A stretch of 64,000 bases of DNA. Source: Thermoproteota archaeon. Its GTDB lineage: Archaea > Korarchaeota > JAOZGF01 > JAOZFZ01. The notes under the pieces are model-generated. The model did not search any database. It worked only from the letters and a program-made list of their open reading frames with translations, and was not told the origin of the DNA. Shown piece by piece: positions 52,458-63,056 of this stretch. The stretch is taken from assembly GCA_027492035.1 (NCBI GenBank), contig JAOZFT010000004.1:411249-475248 (forward strand). The letters are read 5' to 3'. Each line of letters starts with the position of its first letter. Position 1 is the stretch's first letter. The translations under genes were made by a program, and so were the position numbers.

Positions 52458-53996
52458 TCATTTTTGTGCAAATAGGTATTTTGACCATTTCAGGTAATAC
52501 CTCTTTATCACAGCATCCCCTGTGAAATCGTATAGTTCCTTTAAAAGTTTAACATGGTACTGATGGTAATGAGGCTTCGCAACATTTCCTTTTGCATCAT
52601 AAAGGGTTGTATTGTTGGAGTCATATTCCTTCAAATGTTTCTTTGCTTCATTAAACCCTTTCAAGAATAAATCATAAGCTTTCATGTTCCCTGTTTCGTT
52701 ATAGTAAATATAAAGCCCTTCCAAAGAAGTTAGAAAACCGTTTAAGACGTAATTTTTTGAACCTGGATACTCAGCAAACCACCATTCATGGTTTCTATCC
52801 GTCTCCCTTACCCCACCGTTCTCTGATTTAACATAAAAGCTGTTCAGCACCGAATCCCCTATCTCCAATAATTGTTCATACTTTGTTAACTTGTACGCAT
52901 GCGCCAAAACTTCCAAATATAGACCTTGAGCCATTCCCGAAATCCATGGAGGATTTAAACCCGCATAAGGGAAACGGAAATAATACTCTAAGCAGGTAAA
53001 ACTTAACCCTCTTTTCCCCACATCCAGTACTGTTTTATAATCCTTAGTTAAGGCCTCAACTTTATCTATAGTTAATTCATTGCCTGTTATACTTTTCAAA
53101 ATTATAAACTGGTTTATATACTCCCCTTCCATGCTCCACTTCAAGAAATAACTTGGTAATTTGAATGAAACAGTAACCCATTGATTAGTTGAGTTACATC
53201 TGAAGAACCCTAAAGAACCGAATCCCCTGTTTGTTAATGTCTCAACTTCATATTCTCCGTTGCCTTCATCCAAGAAGTAAATTTTTATTTCATAACTTCT
53301 GTTCCGTCGAAGTTTTAAGTAAACTCCTCCTTCTCTTCCTTCGTCTAAAAACAGGGTTCTAACGGTTCTGTTCTGTAAAATGTAGGGTTCACTCCACCAA
53401 TATCTTGGAAGGTTAAAAACTATGTGGTTCTCCCCTCCCAAATCATAGGCTTCCCACCTTAAAACTTGGTAATTTTTTAACCAGTCCAGCCCTTCAAAGA
53501 AAAAGGTTAGGTACTCCTTTCTATGCCTGTCGAGGTAGTCCTGGTAGCAACCTAGTGTAAACCAAGTAACTGTCTCCGGGTTGAATTCGAGTTTTTCCCT
53601 CCCTTCTAAATTATACAAAACGGCTAAAAAATTTTCATCATCTATTTTAACAACTTCTTTTGAACTAATTATTGCTAATCCATGCCCACTTAAAGATTTT
53701 TCCCTCCACTCCTCCAATATCCCCTTCTCTTCTTCAATAATTTTTGTTAAGTTGGTGTTTAAAGACTCAGTTTTTAAAATATTTATTTTTCTTTTTAAAG
53801 AGGCCATTCCTTCTTCTAAACAAATCATCTTATTGTTAACTCTTTTCTTCTCCACTTTAACCCTTAAATATTCCATTTCATTTTCAAGTTTATTTATCCT
53901 CCCTCCAAAAAAGTAAAGTATCAGAAAAAATTGTAAGAAATTAAGTGAGATAAGGGTGATCACAAGCATTAAGAGAAATTTCTTGTTTAGTTTCAT
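52458..53996 (-). CDS. membrane-anchored D-glucuronyl C5-epimerase-like protein
   Basis: 512 aa. N-terminal transmembrane helix (about 8-30), a coiled-coil segment (about 33-95), a beta-rich middle domain with several Asn-x-Ser/Thr sites, and a C-terminal region with WISGMAQGLYLEVLAHAY, WWFAEYPGSKNYVLNGFLTSLEGLY and HYHQYHVKLLKELY that matches the C-terminal domain of D-glucuronyl C5-epimerases. Probably faces outside and acts on surface glycans; catalytic activity is inferred only. Confidence 0.75.
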   Translation of the reverse strand: MKLNKKFLLMLVITLISLNFLQFFLILYFFGGRINKLENEMEYLRVKVEKKRVNNKMICLEEGMASLKRKINILKTESLNTNLTKIIEEEKGILEEWREKSLSGHGLAIISSKEVVKIDDENFLAVLYNLEGREKLEFNPETVTWFTLGCYQDYLDRHRKEYLTFFFEGLDWLKNYQVLRWEAYDLGGENHIVFNLPRYWWSEPYILQNRTVRTLFLDEGREGGVYLKLRRNRSYEIKIYFLDEGNGEYEVETLTNRGFGSLGFFRCNSTNQWVTVSFKLPSYFLKWSMEGEYINQFIILKSITGNELTIDKVEALTKDYKTVLDVGKRGLSFTCLEYYFRFPYAGLNPPWISGMAQGLYLEVLAHAYKLTKYEQLLEIGDSVLNSFYVKSENGGVRETDRNHEWWFAEYPGSKNYVLNGFLTSLEGLYIYYNETGNMKAYDLFLKGFNEAKKHLKEYDSNNTTLYDAKGNVAKPHYHQYHVKLLKELYDFTGDAVIKRYYLKWSKYLFAQK

Positions 53997-54201
53997 TCAG
54001 AACCACTACTTTCTAGGAAGTAAATTTTTAAAAGGAAAGGCCTTTTCCCTGTTAAGGTTCTCACCAACAAAATTTTTGTGAATACCCCAATTCATTTAAT
54101 TTAAAACTTATAAAGTCTACCTCTTTACGCCCCCCCCCTTATTTAAAAAAACTGAAGTAAAGATTTTAATTAAAAATATTAAAGAAAGGAGGAAAGGAAC
54201 A

Positions 54202-55689
54202 TTGCTTTCAACCAAACAAAATAAATTAATGGCTGTTTTGACAAAAAGAGGATTCATTTTCCCTTCTTTCGAAATATATGGTGGAGTAAGCGGCTTCTAC
54301 GACTACGGAGACCTTGGAACGAAACTTAAAAGGAAAGTCCAAAACATTTGGTACAACTTATTTGTGGCAGAAGAAAATGCTTTCGAAATAGACACAAGGA
54401 CCATTTTGCCGAAACCTGTGCTCCAAGCAAGTGGTCACCTTGAAAAATTCACAGACCCTGTTGTGCAGTGTCAAAAATGCAGAGGAGTTTTCAGGGCAGA
54501 TCACATAATACAAGATAAACTGGGAATTATTGTGGAAGGGTTTCCTGCAGAAGAACTGGATAAAATAATTAAGAAAAACGATTTAAGATGCCCTAAGTGT
54601 TCAAGTCATTTATCTAAAGTGACAGAGTTTAATTTACTCTTTAAAACATTTATAGGGCCTGAGCAGAAAGAAAGAGAAGCCTTTTTAAGGCCTGAAACTT
54701 GTCAGGGACATTTCTTGCTTTTCAAAAGATTGTTTCAACTAAATGGGAATAAACTACCACTCTTTGTTGCTCAAATTGGGAGATCGTACAGAAATGAGAT
54801 TTCGCCGCGGGGAGGCCTCATAAGACTTAGAGAGTTTGATCAAATGGAACTTGAAATATTTGTTGATCCAGAAAAAAAGACTCATCCCAACTTTAAAAAA
54901 TATGAAAAAGTTAAATTGAAAGTTAAGCCTCTTGATTCAGAAGAGAAGGAAGTAACTTGTAAAGAATCTGTAGAAGGGGGAATTGTTTCGCATGAACTAA
55001 TGGGTTACTCCTTAGCCAAATCCAAAGTTTTCTTCAGAGAAATAGGAGTACCTGAGAAACATATAAGGTTTATTGAACTGTCAAAGGATGAAAGGCCTTT
55101 TTACGCCTTAGAAACCTGGGATACACAAATTTGGAGCGAAACATTTGGTTGGGTAGAGGTTACAGCTAACAACGACCGCGGAGCACATGACCTAGAATCC
55201 CACATGAGGGGAAGCGGTGAAAAATTAACAGTTAGAAATGAAGAAGGAGAAGAATTTATCCCTCATGTGATAGAAATGAGTTATGGGTTAGACAGGCCCA
55301 TCTACTGCTTACTTGAATCTGTTTTTGTTGAAAATGATGGAAGGAACTGGAGCTACCTTAAACTAAATGGGAAAGTTGCACCTATTGAAGTAGCTGTTCT
55401 TCCCGTGGTTAATAAAGAGGAAATGGTTAAGAAATCTCTTGGGATATACAATAAATTAAGAAAGAAATTTAATGTTAAACACTTGACAGGTTATGTTGGG
55501 AAGAATTACGCTAAAATGGATGAAATAGGTGTACTTTACTGTGTAACGGTTGACGGGGAAACTTTTAAAAACAACACAGTAACTATAAGGGATAGAGACT
55601 CAAGGAAACAAGTAAGAGTTGGAGTTGATGAGTTAAATCAAATATTGGAAGATTTAGTTTCAGGAAAGAAAAATTTCGAAGAACTATGA
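54202..55689 (+). CDS. glyS: glycyl-tRNA synthetase (alpha2, archaeal/eukaryotic type)
   Basis: 495 aa, TTG start. Class II motif 1 region GGVSGFYDYGDLGTKLKRK, CQKC...CPKC zinc-ribbon-like pair, LRPETCQGHFLLFKRL, motif 2 AQIGRSYRNEISPRGGLIRLREFDQMELEIF, motif 3 SYGLDRPIYCLLE, then anticodon domain VAVLPVV. It charges the tRNA-Gly described at 47232. The 200 bp upstream is AT-rich with a TTTTAATTAAAAATATT TATA-like stretch. Confidence 0.96.
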   Translation: MLSTKQNKLMAVLTKRGFIFPSFEIYGGVSGFYDYGDLGTKLKRKVQNIWYNLFVAEENAFEIDTRTILPKPVLQASGHLEKFTDPVVQCQKCRGVFRADHIIQDKLGIIVEGFPAEELDKIIKKNDLRCPKCSSHLSKVTEFNLLFKTFIGPEQKEREAFLRPETCQGHFLLFKRLFQLNGNKLPLFVAQIGRSYRNEISPRGGLIRLREFDQMELEIFVDPEKKTHPNFKKYEKVKLKVKPLDSEEKEVTCKESVEGGIVSHELMGYSLAKSKVFFREIGVPEKHIRFIELSKDERPFYALETWDTQIWSETFGWVEVTANNDRGAHDLESHMRGSGEKLTVRNEEGEEFIPHVIEMSYGLDRPIYCLLESVFVENDGRNWSYLKLNGKVAPIEVAVLPVVNKEEMVKKSLGIYNKLRKKFNVKHLTGYVGKNYAKMDEIGVLYCVTVDGETFKNNTVTIRDRDSRKQVRVGVDELNQILEDLVSGKKNFEEL

Positions 55690-55896
55690 ACCTTCACCCT
55701 TCAAGGGACGTGTAACCTTCCACAATTGAAACCTTTTTGGCAAGAAGTTCCATGTTAGGTACTTCCTTCTTGAAAATATTTAAAAGAAAGACTTAGAAAA
55801 GTTTTTTAGACCATTTACTTTTTTTAAAAAACTAAATGAGAGGAGAAGGAAAAGAAGCTGTTAAGCACGGTAGTGAAAAGGTTAAGAAGTGTTAAT

Positions 55897-57042
55897 ATGA
55901 GAAAGGCAGTGACCTGTTTCTTAAAAACAAACTTCCACGACCATACCTTTTACAAAACACAGTTAAACGAATTGAAGAAACTTGTTCAATCCCTGAATTA
56001 CCAAGTAATTAATTCATTTACTCAAACGAGGAAATCCCCGAAATCTTCAACACTCTTCGGTAAAGGCAAGGTAAAGGAACTGAGAAACTATGTTGAGAAA
56101 AACCAAGTTGAACTTGTTGTTTTCTACAACCTTTTAACTTCTAAACAGAAATACAATTTAGAAGTAGAGATAGGGAAAGAAGTAATTGATAGGTACGAAT
56201 TAACTTTAAGAATATTTAACAAAATGGCTTCAGATCGCCTTTCTAAACTGCAGATTGAGTTAGCTTCCATAAAGAAACTTTTTCCGTACTATAAACTGAA
56301 AGCTTCACAGAAATATTTTAAAGAAAGACCTGGGTATATGGGGGGAGGGGAATACATTTATCACAACGTGCTTTCCGGTTTAAGGAAACTGGAAAACAAA
56401 ATAACTAAGGAAATAGAGGCTCACAAGGAAAGGAAAAAAGAAAGGATACTTAAAAGGAAAAGAAAGGGAACGAAAATAGTTTGTTTAGTAGGGTATTACA
56501 ATGCAGGTAAAACAAGTATCTTCAATGCAATAACTAAGTGCAATAAACAAGTCAGCGACTTCCCTTTCACAACAATTGCAAGTAAATACTCAATGCGGTA
56601 CAGTAAAGGAGAAAGTTTCCTTATTGTAGACACAATAGGATTTGTTTTAGACATTGACCCACAGCTCATATCCTCTTTTGAAATAAACTTACTTGATATG
56701 CAGCACGCTGATTTATTGCTTCATGTTATAGACGTAACTGACAATTTTGAAACAATTAAATTGAAGTATGAAACAACAAACCGGATTTTGGATGAAATAG
56801 GGTTGAAGGAAAGGAGCCAAATCTATGTATTGAACAAAATAGATTTGCTGCCTCAGGAATTAATTGAAGAAAGAACAAAAAAATTAAAAAAGTTAATTAA
56901 GGGACGGATTTACGCGGTTTCTGCCCTTAAAAGGAAGAATTTGCAAGAATTGATTGAAGGAATAATGCAAGTTCTTTACCGGAAGAGAAAAGAGAAACCT
57001 TTGGCGGTCGTGGCCAAAAACTTTCGAAATCAACCTGTGTAA
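55897..57042 (+). CDS. hflX: HflX-family GTPase
   Basis: About 381 aa. N-terminal HflX domain with TLFGKGKVKELRNYV and IELASIKKLFPYYKL, Lys/Arg-rich coiled linker, then GTPase with G1 VGYYNAGKTSIFNAIT, G2 DFPFTTIA, G3 DTIGFV, G4 NKIDL. Ribosome-associated GTPase. A GTG at 55873 would add eight codons. Confidence 0.93.
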   Translation: MRKAVTCFLKTNFHDHTFYKTQLNELKKLVQSLNYQVINSFTQTRKSPKSSTLFGKGKVKELRNYVEKNQVELVVFYNLLTSKQKYNLEVEIGKEVIDRYELTLRIFNKMASDRLSKLQIELASIKKLFPYYKLKASQKYFKERPGYMGGGEYIYHNVLSGLRKLENKITKEIEAHKERKKERILKRKRKGTKIVCLVGYYNAGKTSIFNAITKCNKQVSDFPFTTIASKYSMRYSKGESFLIVDTIGFVLDIDPQLISSFEINLLDMQHADLLLHVIDVTDNFETIKLKYETTNRILDEIGLKERSQIYVLNKIDLLPQELIEERTKKLKKLIKGRIYAVSALKRKNLQELIEGIMQVLYRKRKEKPLAVVAKNFRNQPV

Positions 57043-57077
57043 TGCTGGCCTTTCCAGAAATTTTAGATTATGTAGTT

Positions 57078-58400
57078 TCAACTGCCTCCCTCTCTCGTTA
57101 ATAGGTCTTCAGCTGTCGCTTGGCCCTTCTCAAGAATTTCTTGTTCATTTAGTTTGGTGAATTCCCTGTTCTCCAGCAGAATTTCCCCGTCCACCATCAC
57201 AGTAGTCACTTCACTACCCTTAACCGAGTAAACTATTTGTGAAATGATGTTGTGGACTGGAGTTAAACTCGGCTTGTCCAAGTCTAATATAATAAGGTCT
57301 GCTTTGCTGCCCTTTTCCAAAGAACCCACTTTTTTTAGCGATAAAGCCTCTGCACCTTTTAGAGTTGCAAGTTCCAAAACTTTCCAAGCAGGTAAAACTG
57401 TAGGGTTTAAGAAATACCCCTTATGGATTAAGGCAGTTACTTTCATTGTCTCAAACATGTTGAGAGAGTTATTGCTAGCTGCTCCATCTGTTCCTAAACT
57501 CACTGTTACTTCCTTGTTTAACATTTTAGGGATAGGTGCGAAACCGGAAGCTAACTTTAAATTGCTTACAGGGTTATGTGAAACCTTCACCCCCCTCCTT
57601 TTTAATGTGTTAATTTCTTCTTCAGTCACCCAAACCACATGTGCAGCTAATGTTTTCTTCCCTAAGATCTTTAACTTATCTAGGTATCCTACTACTCCCT
57701 CTGAGCCTATCTTTACGTGGAAAGCCTTTTTTATTTTTCCTATTTCATCCTTTGTCTCAGCAACATGAATATGTACTCCCACATTATATTCTTCAGCTAG
57801 TGCAGTTACTTCCTCCAAGAACTTAGGTGAACAAGTGTAGGGGGAATGTGGCCCCAAAAAAACTTTAAGTCTACCGTTTAAAGCCCCGTTAAATTTCTTT
57901 ATTATTCTTTCAGACTCCTTTAACTCCTTTTTACCCTTTTCTTCCGAACCTAACTCGATCATTCCGTGAGAAATAACAGCTCTCAACCCTGTTTCTTTAA
58001 CAGCCTTCACTACTTCATCCATGAAAAAGTACATATCTGAAAAGGTGGTTGTTCCTGTTTTTATCATTTCTAAACAAGCAAGTAAAGTACCAATGTATAC
58101 ATCGCTGCCTTTCAATTTAGCTTCCAAAGGCCATATTTTCTTAGTTAACCATAGATTAAGTTCCATATCATCAGCGTAGCCCCTGAACAAGGTCATAGCT
58201 GCGTGAGTGTGGGTGTTTATTAAACCAGGCATGATTACTTTCCTTTCACCCCCTAACTTCTCATACCCTCCATACCTCCTTCTCAACTGTGAAAAATCAC
58301 CTACCTCAATTACTCTATCTCCTTCAACCACTAACCCTCCATCCTTAACTATTTTTTTAGGTGTTACAATTAAATATTTCCCATGAATAAGGTACTCCAT
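57078..58400 (-). CDS. amidohydrolase: 5'-methylthioadenosine/S-adenosylhomocysteine deaminase
   Basis: About 440 aa. Metal-binding HTHAAMT, GPHSPYTCSP, HVAETKDE, HNPVSNLKLASG and SLGTDGAASNNSLNMFE are the MtaD/DadD pattern. Deaminates SAH, MTA or deoxyadenosine. ATG 58400 chosen because GGTGA precedes it. Divergent from ahcY, whose product acts on the same metabolite, supporting a role in SAM-cycle salvage. Confidence 0.92.
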   Translation of the reverse strand: MEYLIHGKYLIVTPKKIVKDGGLVVEGDRVIEVGDFSQLRRRYGGYEKLGGERKVIMPGLINTHTHAAMTLFRGYADDMELNLWLTKKIWPLEAKLKGSDVYIGTLLACLEMIKTGTTTFSDMYFFMDEVVKAVKETGLRAVISHGMIELGSEEKGKKELKESERIIKKFNGALNGRLKVFLGPHSPYTCSPKFLEEVTALAEEYNVGVHIHVAETKDEIGKIKKAFHVKIGSEGVVGYLDKLKILGKKTLAAHVVWVTEEEINTLKRRGVKVSHNPVSNLKLASGFAPIPKMLNKEVTVSLGTDGAASNNSLNMFETMKVTALIHKGYFLNPTVLPAWKVLELATLKGAEALSLKKVGSLEKGSKADLIILDLDKPSLTPVHNIISQIVYSVKGSEVTTVMVDGEILLENREFTKLNEQEILEKGQATAEDLLTREGGS

Positions 58401-58487
58401 CCCCTTCACCTTGTTATGAAATTCTCTCGACAAAAAAGAGAATTAATTAAAATCTTTTTCAAACTTTTCTTAAAAGGTGAAAAATTA

Positions 58488-59762
58488 ATGAAGAGTTTAG
58501 TCAAAGACATGAACTTAAAAAGGAAAGGAAAAATTAAAATTGAATGGGCAGAAAACTTTATGCCTACCTTGAAAAGGATTTCTGAAAATTTGAAAAAGGA
58601 AAAGCCTTTTAAAAGTTTAAGAGTAGGGATGGCTCTACATTTAGAGGCAAAGACAGCAGTTTTGGTGAAAACTCTCCACGAAGGAGGAGCTGAAGTATAC
58701 ATAACTGGATGCAACCCGGAAACAACTCAAGATGACGTGGCGGCAGCAACCACTGAATTTGCACATGTCTATGCTTGGAGAGGAGAAACAAAAGAGGAGT
58801 ACTATGAAAATTTAAACAGAGTCTTAGATAATAAACCGCACATAATTATTGATGACGGTGCAGATTTAATGGTGCTTTTACATACTGAAAGAAAGGAATT
58901 GCTTGACCTAGTTATTGGAGGATGCGAAGAGACGACGACAGGAGTAAAAAGGTTAAGGAATATGGAGAAAAGAGGAGTCTTGAGGTTTCCGGTGATAGAT
59001 GTGAATGATGCTTATATGAAACATCTCTTTGACAACCGGTACGGGACAGGTGAGTCTGCCCTATTTGGTGTATTAAATGCTACAAATTTAACATTAGCCG
59101 GTAAAAATGTTGTGGTTGCAGGCTATGGTTGGTGTGGGAGAGGAATAGCTTTAAGGGCTAAGGGGTTAGGAGCTAAAGTGACGGTTACGGAAGTTGACCC
59201 AATTAAAGCTGTCGAAGCCTACATGGACGGTTTCAATGTTTCGCGCCTTATTGACGCCGTTAAAACAGCAGATATAGTGATAACTGCTACTGGAGTTAAA
59301 AAAATTGTTAAAGAGGAACATTTTAAGGCTGCAAAAAATAACTGTATATTCGCTAATGCAGGCCATTTCAATGTTGAAATATGGATTCCGGACTTGGAGA
59401 AAATGGCTAAAGAAAAGAGGAAGATCAGGTATTTTGGGTTACCTTATAACGATTTTCTTGTTGAAGAGTATGTTTTAAAGGATGGGAAGAAACTTTACTT
59501 ACTTGGTAAAGGGAGGTTGGTGAACTTGGTTTGTGGGCAAGGGCATGCGACAGAAATAATGGATATGAGCTTCAGTTTACAGGCTGAATCAACTAAGTAT
59601 CTAGTGTTAAACAAAGGGAAATTAGAGAAAAAGGTTTATTCTGTACCTAAAGAAATAGATGAGGCCGTTGCAAGGTTTAAGCTTGAAGCACTCAACATCA
59701 AAATAGATGAATTGACGCAGGAGCAAATGAGGTACATTAATGAATTCCTTTTGGGAACTTAA
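58488..59762 (+). CDS. ahcY: adenosylhomocysteinase
   Basis: About 424 aa, NAD-dependent hydrolysis of SAH to homocysteine and adenosine (or inosylhomocysteine). Blocks: ENFMPTLKRI, AVLVKTLHEGGAEVYITGCNPETTQDDVAAA, DDGADL, GGCEETTTGVKRL, NNRYGTGES-like DNRYGTGES, and Rossmann VVAGYGWCGRGIALRAKGLGA. ATG 58488 with GGTGA 10 bp upstream; longer frames exist upstream. Confidence 0.96.
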   Translation: MKSLVKDMNLKRKGKIKIEWAENFMPTLKRISENLKKEKPFKSLRVGMALHLEAKTAVLVKTLHEGGAEVYITGCNPETTQDDVAAATTEFAHVYAWRGETKEEYYENLNRVLDNKPHIIIDDGADLMVLLHTERKELLDLVIGGCEETTTGVKRLRNMEKRGVLRFPVIDVNDAYMKHLFDNRYGTGESALFGVLNATNLTLAGKNVVVAGYGWCGRGIALRAKGLGAKVTVTEVDPIKAVEAYMDGFNVSRLIDAVKTADIVITATGVKKIVKEEHFKAAKNNCIFANAGHFNVEIWIPDLEKMAKEKRKIRYFGLPYNDFLVEEYVLKDGKKLYLLGKGRLVNLVCGQGHATEIMDMSFSLQAESTKYLVLNKGKLEKKVYSVPKEIDEAVARFKLEALNIKIDELTQEQMRYINEFLLGT

Positions 59763-59804
59763 AATTTTATTAAACTTCTTTAAGTTCCTTCCTTCTCTCC
59801 TTTC

Positions 59805-61463
59805 CTAAACAGTCAATGTTTTTGTTAAGTAAATTTCTGCAGCTGATACAGGTTGTGTTAGTTCAAAGTTTTCTAGAACTTGAGGGTGAATTTCTCCTAA
59901 GTACCCTATACTTTTTTCACCCTCTAAAATTTCAGCTGTCCTACCTTCCAGGAAGGGAGGACGATTTTTTTCCTTTACTTCCCATCTCTTATTTAATATT
60001 TGTGAAAGGGTTTCTAACACTGCTTTTGCGTCTGTGTAGGTTGTTTCAGGTGAAGATATTAAATATGCAATATTTATTTCTTCACTAACTCCTGTTTCAG
60101 CTCCTTCGTCAGGTTTAATTACATACCCTATCTCAAAAATTTTCTGGGGATACTCATATCTTTTATTGTACTTAAGCACTTCAAGAAGTGAAGGAAGTAA
60201 AGTGTCTCTCAAAACATTATATTCAAGTGAAACAGGGTTTTCTATTTCGACAAGTTTTCTTTTTGGTAAAAGCATTTTCGCTGTTAATGTCTCAGAACTT
60301 GATTGAAGGAAAGTTAAGCATTCTATAAAACCCATTCCTGTCATTAACCTCCTCAACTCATTTATTTTCTCAATCTGTCGGTTTCTTTGAGGCGAAGTGA
60401 AAATCTTAGGTATTCTTAATTGAAACTTGTCGTAACCGTAGGTGATAGCTAAATCTTCAACGATGTCTATTTGATGCATTATGTCTGTTCTATAAGCTGG
60501 GACCAAAACTTCAATGTGGTTTTCAGTTACTCTTTCAACTCCAAATCTGGATTTTAGTAGTAACTTAATTATTTCTTCTTTTGAAAGAGTTACACCAAGT
60601 ATTTTTTGGACATAATTAACATTTAATGTTACTTTTTCAGGTGTTAAATTAGGGAGCCATTTACTTGCTTTTGGATAAATCACTTCTACGCTTTCAATGG
60701 TTGCTCCTCTTTCAGCAAACATTGTACAGAGAATGTTCAAGGCTTTGTTTACAGCTCTGAAGCTTGTTCCGGTTACATCTATAAAAAGATTGGTTGTTTT
60801 TTCAGTGACTTCTGTCAATGTTGAATTTATTATCGGGGGGAAGGATAAAACTCTATCCATTTTATCAATTATTAACGGGTATTTTTCTTTCCCTTCCAAA
60901 ATATAACCGTAAGTTCTTCCTTTTTCATTTTCTTTAAGTATCTGCTTCAGAGTCATCTCTCTTTCCTCATGTAGAGGAGTGAATGAGTATTGTTCAGGAT
61001 CTGCTGGAATGTATGAAAAAGGAGGTTCAACTTTGTCTAAGTCATGTAAACCTATAGCCACTTTTCTCCTCTTTCTTCCATGTGTGTCATGGATTTTCTC
61101 CTGAATTTGCATTATTTGTTTGACAAAGTTGTCAGTTAATTCTAAGTCTCTCACCACCCCTGCAGCAATGTAAGGTCTCACTTCAGCCATTCCTTCTCCT
61201 ACCTTCACTTGTACATATCCCCTCTCGACTGTATAGTTAGGCAGTCCTCTTTCAATGTTTAATAGCCCCCTTAAGTTTCTAGCTAACCCTTCAACCGACA
61301 ACATATCGGGTCTATTTGGAAACACTTCAATATCTAGTTCTGACTCATGTTCCCTTTCTATGGGTGTTCCCTGCATAGCTAACCAGTAAATTAAGTTTTT
61401 CCTTGTTAATTTAACCCCTAATAAATTGTATAAATCTTCCTCATTTACTGTTATCACAGCCAT
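59805..61463 (-). CDS. pheT: phenylalanyl-tRNA synthetase beta subunit
   Basis: About 552 aa archaeal-type PheT. DIEVFPNRPDMLSVEGLARNLRGLL near residue 45, KRRKVAIGLHDLDK, then B5 region and catalytic-like core VEDLAITYGYDKFQLRIP, ending QPVSAAEIYLTK. Follows pheS by a few bases on the same strand. ATG 61463 preferred over a longer TTG frame. Confidence 0.95.
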   Translation of the reverse strand: MAVITVNEEDLYNLLGVKLTRKNLIYWLAMQGTPIEREHESELDIEVFPNRPDMLSVEGLARNLRGLLNIERGLPNYTVERGYVQVKVGEGMAEVRPYIAAGVVRDLELTDNFVKQIMQIQEKIHDTHGRKRRKVAIGLHDLDKVEPPFSYIPADPEQYSFTPLHEEREMTLKQILKENEKGRTYGYILEGKEKYPLIIDKMDRVLSFPPIINSTLTEVTEKTTNLFIDVTGTSFRAVNKALNILCTMFAERGATIESVEVIYPKASKWLPNLTPEKVTLNVNYVQKILGVTLSKEEIIKLLLKSRFGVERVTENHIEVLVPAYRTDIMHQIDIVEDLAITYGYDKFQLRIPKIFTSPQRNRQIEKINELRRLMTGMGFIECLTFLQSSSETLTAKMLLPKRKLVEIENPVSLEYNVLRDTLLPSLLEVLKYNKRYEYPQKIFEIGYVIKPDEGAETGVSEEINIAYLISSPETTYTDAKAVLETLSQILNKRWEVKEKNRPPFLEGRTAEILEGEKSIGYLGEIHPQVLENFELTQPVSAAEIYLTKTLTV

Positions 61464-61481
61464 TGAAGCCACCAACAATTT

Positions 61482-63056
61482 CTAGATAGGGTAGGTTCTC
61501 AACCACTTAATGTCGTTGAAGTAAGGGAATCTTATGTCCCCTAAATTATATTTCCTCATCGTTAAGCGATCAAGCCCTAAACCCCAAGCTAGGACAGGTA
61601 TATCTTTCCCAAGCAGCGGAACCACTACTTCTGGCCTAAATATGCCTGCCCCACCTAACTCAATCCATTCTCCTCTTTCAGGGTCGTAAACTTCAGGTTC
61701 TACTGACAATTCGGTGTAAGGGAAGTAACCAGGCCTATATCTGGTTTTTGTGAAACCTAATCTTGAAAAATACTCATTTAAGTAACCTAACAAGTCCCTA
61801 AAGGTAACTGATTCACTTACAACTATTCCTTCCACTTGGTAAAACTCATGTAAATGGGTTGGATCCAAGTTTTCACGCCTAAAAACCTTCCCTATTGAAA
61901 AAATTTTCGCTGGAGGTTTAATTTTAGTTAAGAAACGTGCGGAGACGCTTGTAGTGTGGGTTCTTAAAACGATTTTTTTGGCTTCGCTTAAACTCCACTT
62001 ATATCTCCAACCTGAAGAACCTGTTACCCATCCATTTTCATGGGTCTCTTTAACCTTTTTAATGAGTTGTCTTGGAGGCATTTTCTTCGTTTCAATGTTT
62101 TTTATGTATAATGTATCAGCTAATTCACGGGCTGGATGATCTTGAGGCTGGTAAAGAGCATCAAAACACCAGAAAGCAAGCTCCACTATAGGACCTATGG
62201 CTTCGGTGAAACCCATATCAAACCAGATTTCTCTGATTTTATCTGCAATTGAAAGGGTTGGGTGCAATCTACCTACCGCTGTAGGTGCAACAGGTGCGTA
62301 AACGTCGTACTTTTTCAGGGTGACTTCACGCCATTTACCAGTTTCTATAAGTCCAGGGGTTAGGTTTGAAACTGTTATTTTAAGAGGAATCTCATAATTA
62401 AGTAATTCTTTACCGAAAGAAGTTAGCTCAGCCCTCTCCTCCACAACTTCCTTCGTCACTAAAAGATTTCTTCTCTTCAAGGTTTTAATTAGTTCTTCTT
62501 CATTCTTTATGCCTAAAGGTAATTCAACCCATGTACCTTTCCTCCATAAGGTCTTAAGCACTGTTTCCTCAGGGAAAAACGGAAGAAATTCACTACCTCC
62601 ATTCTTAAGCCTGACAAATGGTTCGTTGTTTCTCTTGACAATTTCTATCAGCCCTTTCCTTTTTAACCAACCTAATGACCTATTAAGTTCAACTGTGTTC
62701 TGGTCCAGGAAGTTTTTCAGTTCATCTAAAGATGCTTCACCACCAATTTTCTTTAGGTGCTCCAGCAACTTCTTTTCAGGTAAGTGTGTTTCAGCATACT
62801 TTATTCCTTCTCCTGTTAATTTAGCCTTCTTTATTCTTTCTTTGTGTAAGGTGATTATTCCATATTTTTGCAACCTAAGTAAACCTCTAACCACCGCAGA
62901 TCTATCCATTTTCAATGTTTCAACTAATAAAGAAGTTGTTAAAGTATGTGGTTGTTGTTTAAAGGCTAAAAGAATTTTTTTATCTTGTAAGGAGAACTTC
63001 TCTCTAATTTCCTTTAAAACTTGTTTTAAATCAACCTCTAAATTATCCCTATACAA
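61482..63056 (-). CDS. pheS: phenylalanyl-tRNA synthetase alpha subunit
   Basis: 524 aa. Winged-helix N-terminal domains (about 1-200), then class II core with HPTLSIADKIREIWFDMGF, PARELADTLY, RTHTTSVSARFL, VFRRENLDPTHLHEFYQVEGI, YTELSVEPEVY and WGLGLDRLTMRKYNLGDIR. TTG start after AAGGAGGG. First gene of the pheS-pheT operon. Confidence 0.96.
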   Translation of the reverse strand: MYRDNLEVDLKQVLKEIREKFSLQDKKILLAFKQQPHTLTTSLLVETLKMDRSAVVRGLLRLQKYGIITLHKERIKKAKLTGEGIKYAETHLPEKKLLEHLKKIGGEASLDELKNFLDQNTVELNRSLGWLKRKGLIEIVKRNNEPFVRLKNGGSEFLPFFPEETVLKTLWRKGTWVELPLGIKNEEELIKTLKRRNLLVTKEVVEERAELTSFGKELLNYEIPLKITVSNLTPGLIETGKWREVTLKKYDVYAPVAPTAVGRLHPTLSIADKIREIWFDMGFTEAIGPIVELAFWCFDALYQPQDHPARELADTLYIKNIETKKMPPRQLIKKVKETHENGWVTGSSGWRYKWSLSEAKKIVLRTHTTSVSARFLTKIKPPAKIFSIGKVFRRENLDPTHLHEFYQVEGIVVSESVTFRDLLGYLNEYFSRLGFTKTRYRPGYFPYTELSVEPEVYDPERGEWIELGGAGIFRPEVVVPLLGKDIPVLAWGLGLDRLTMRKYNLGDIRFPYFNDIKWLRTYPI

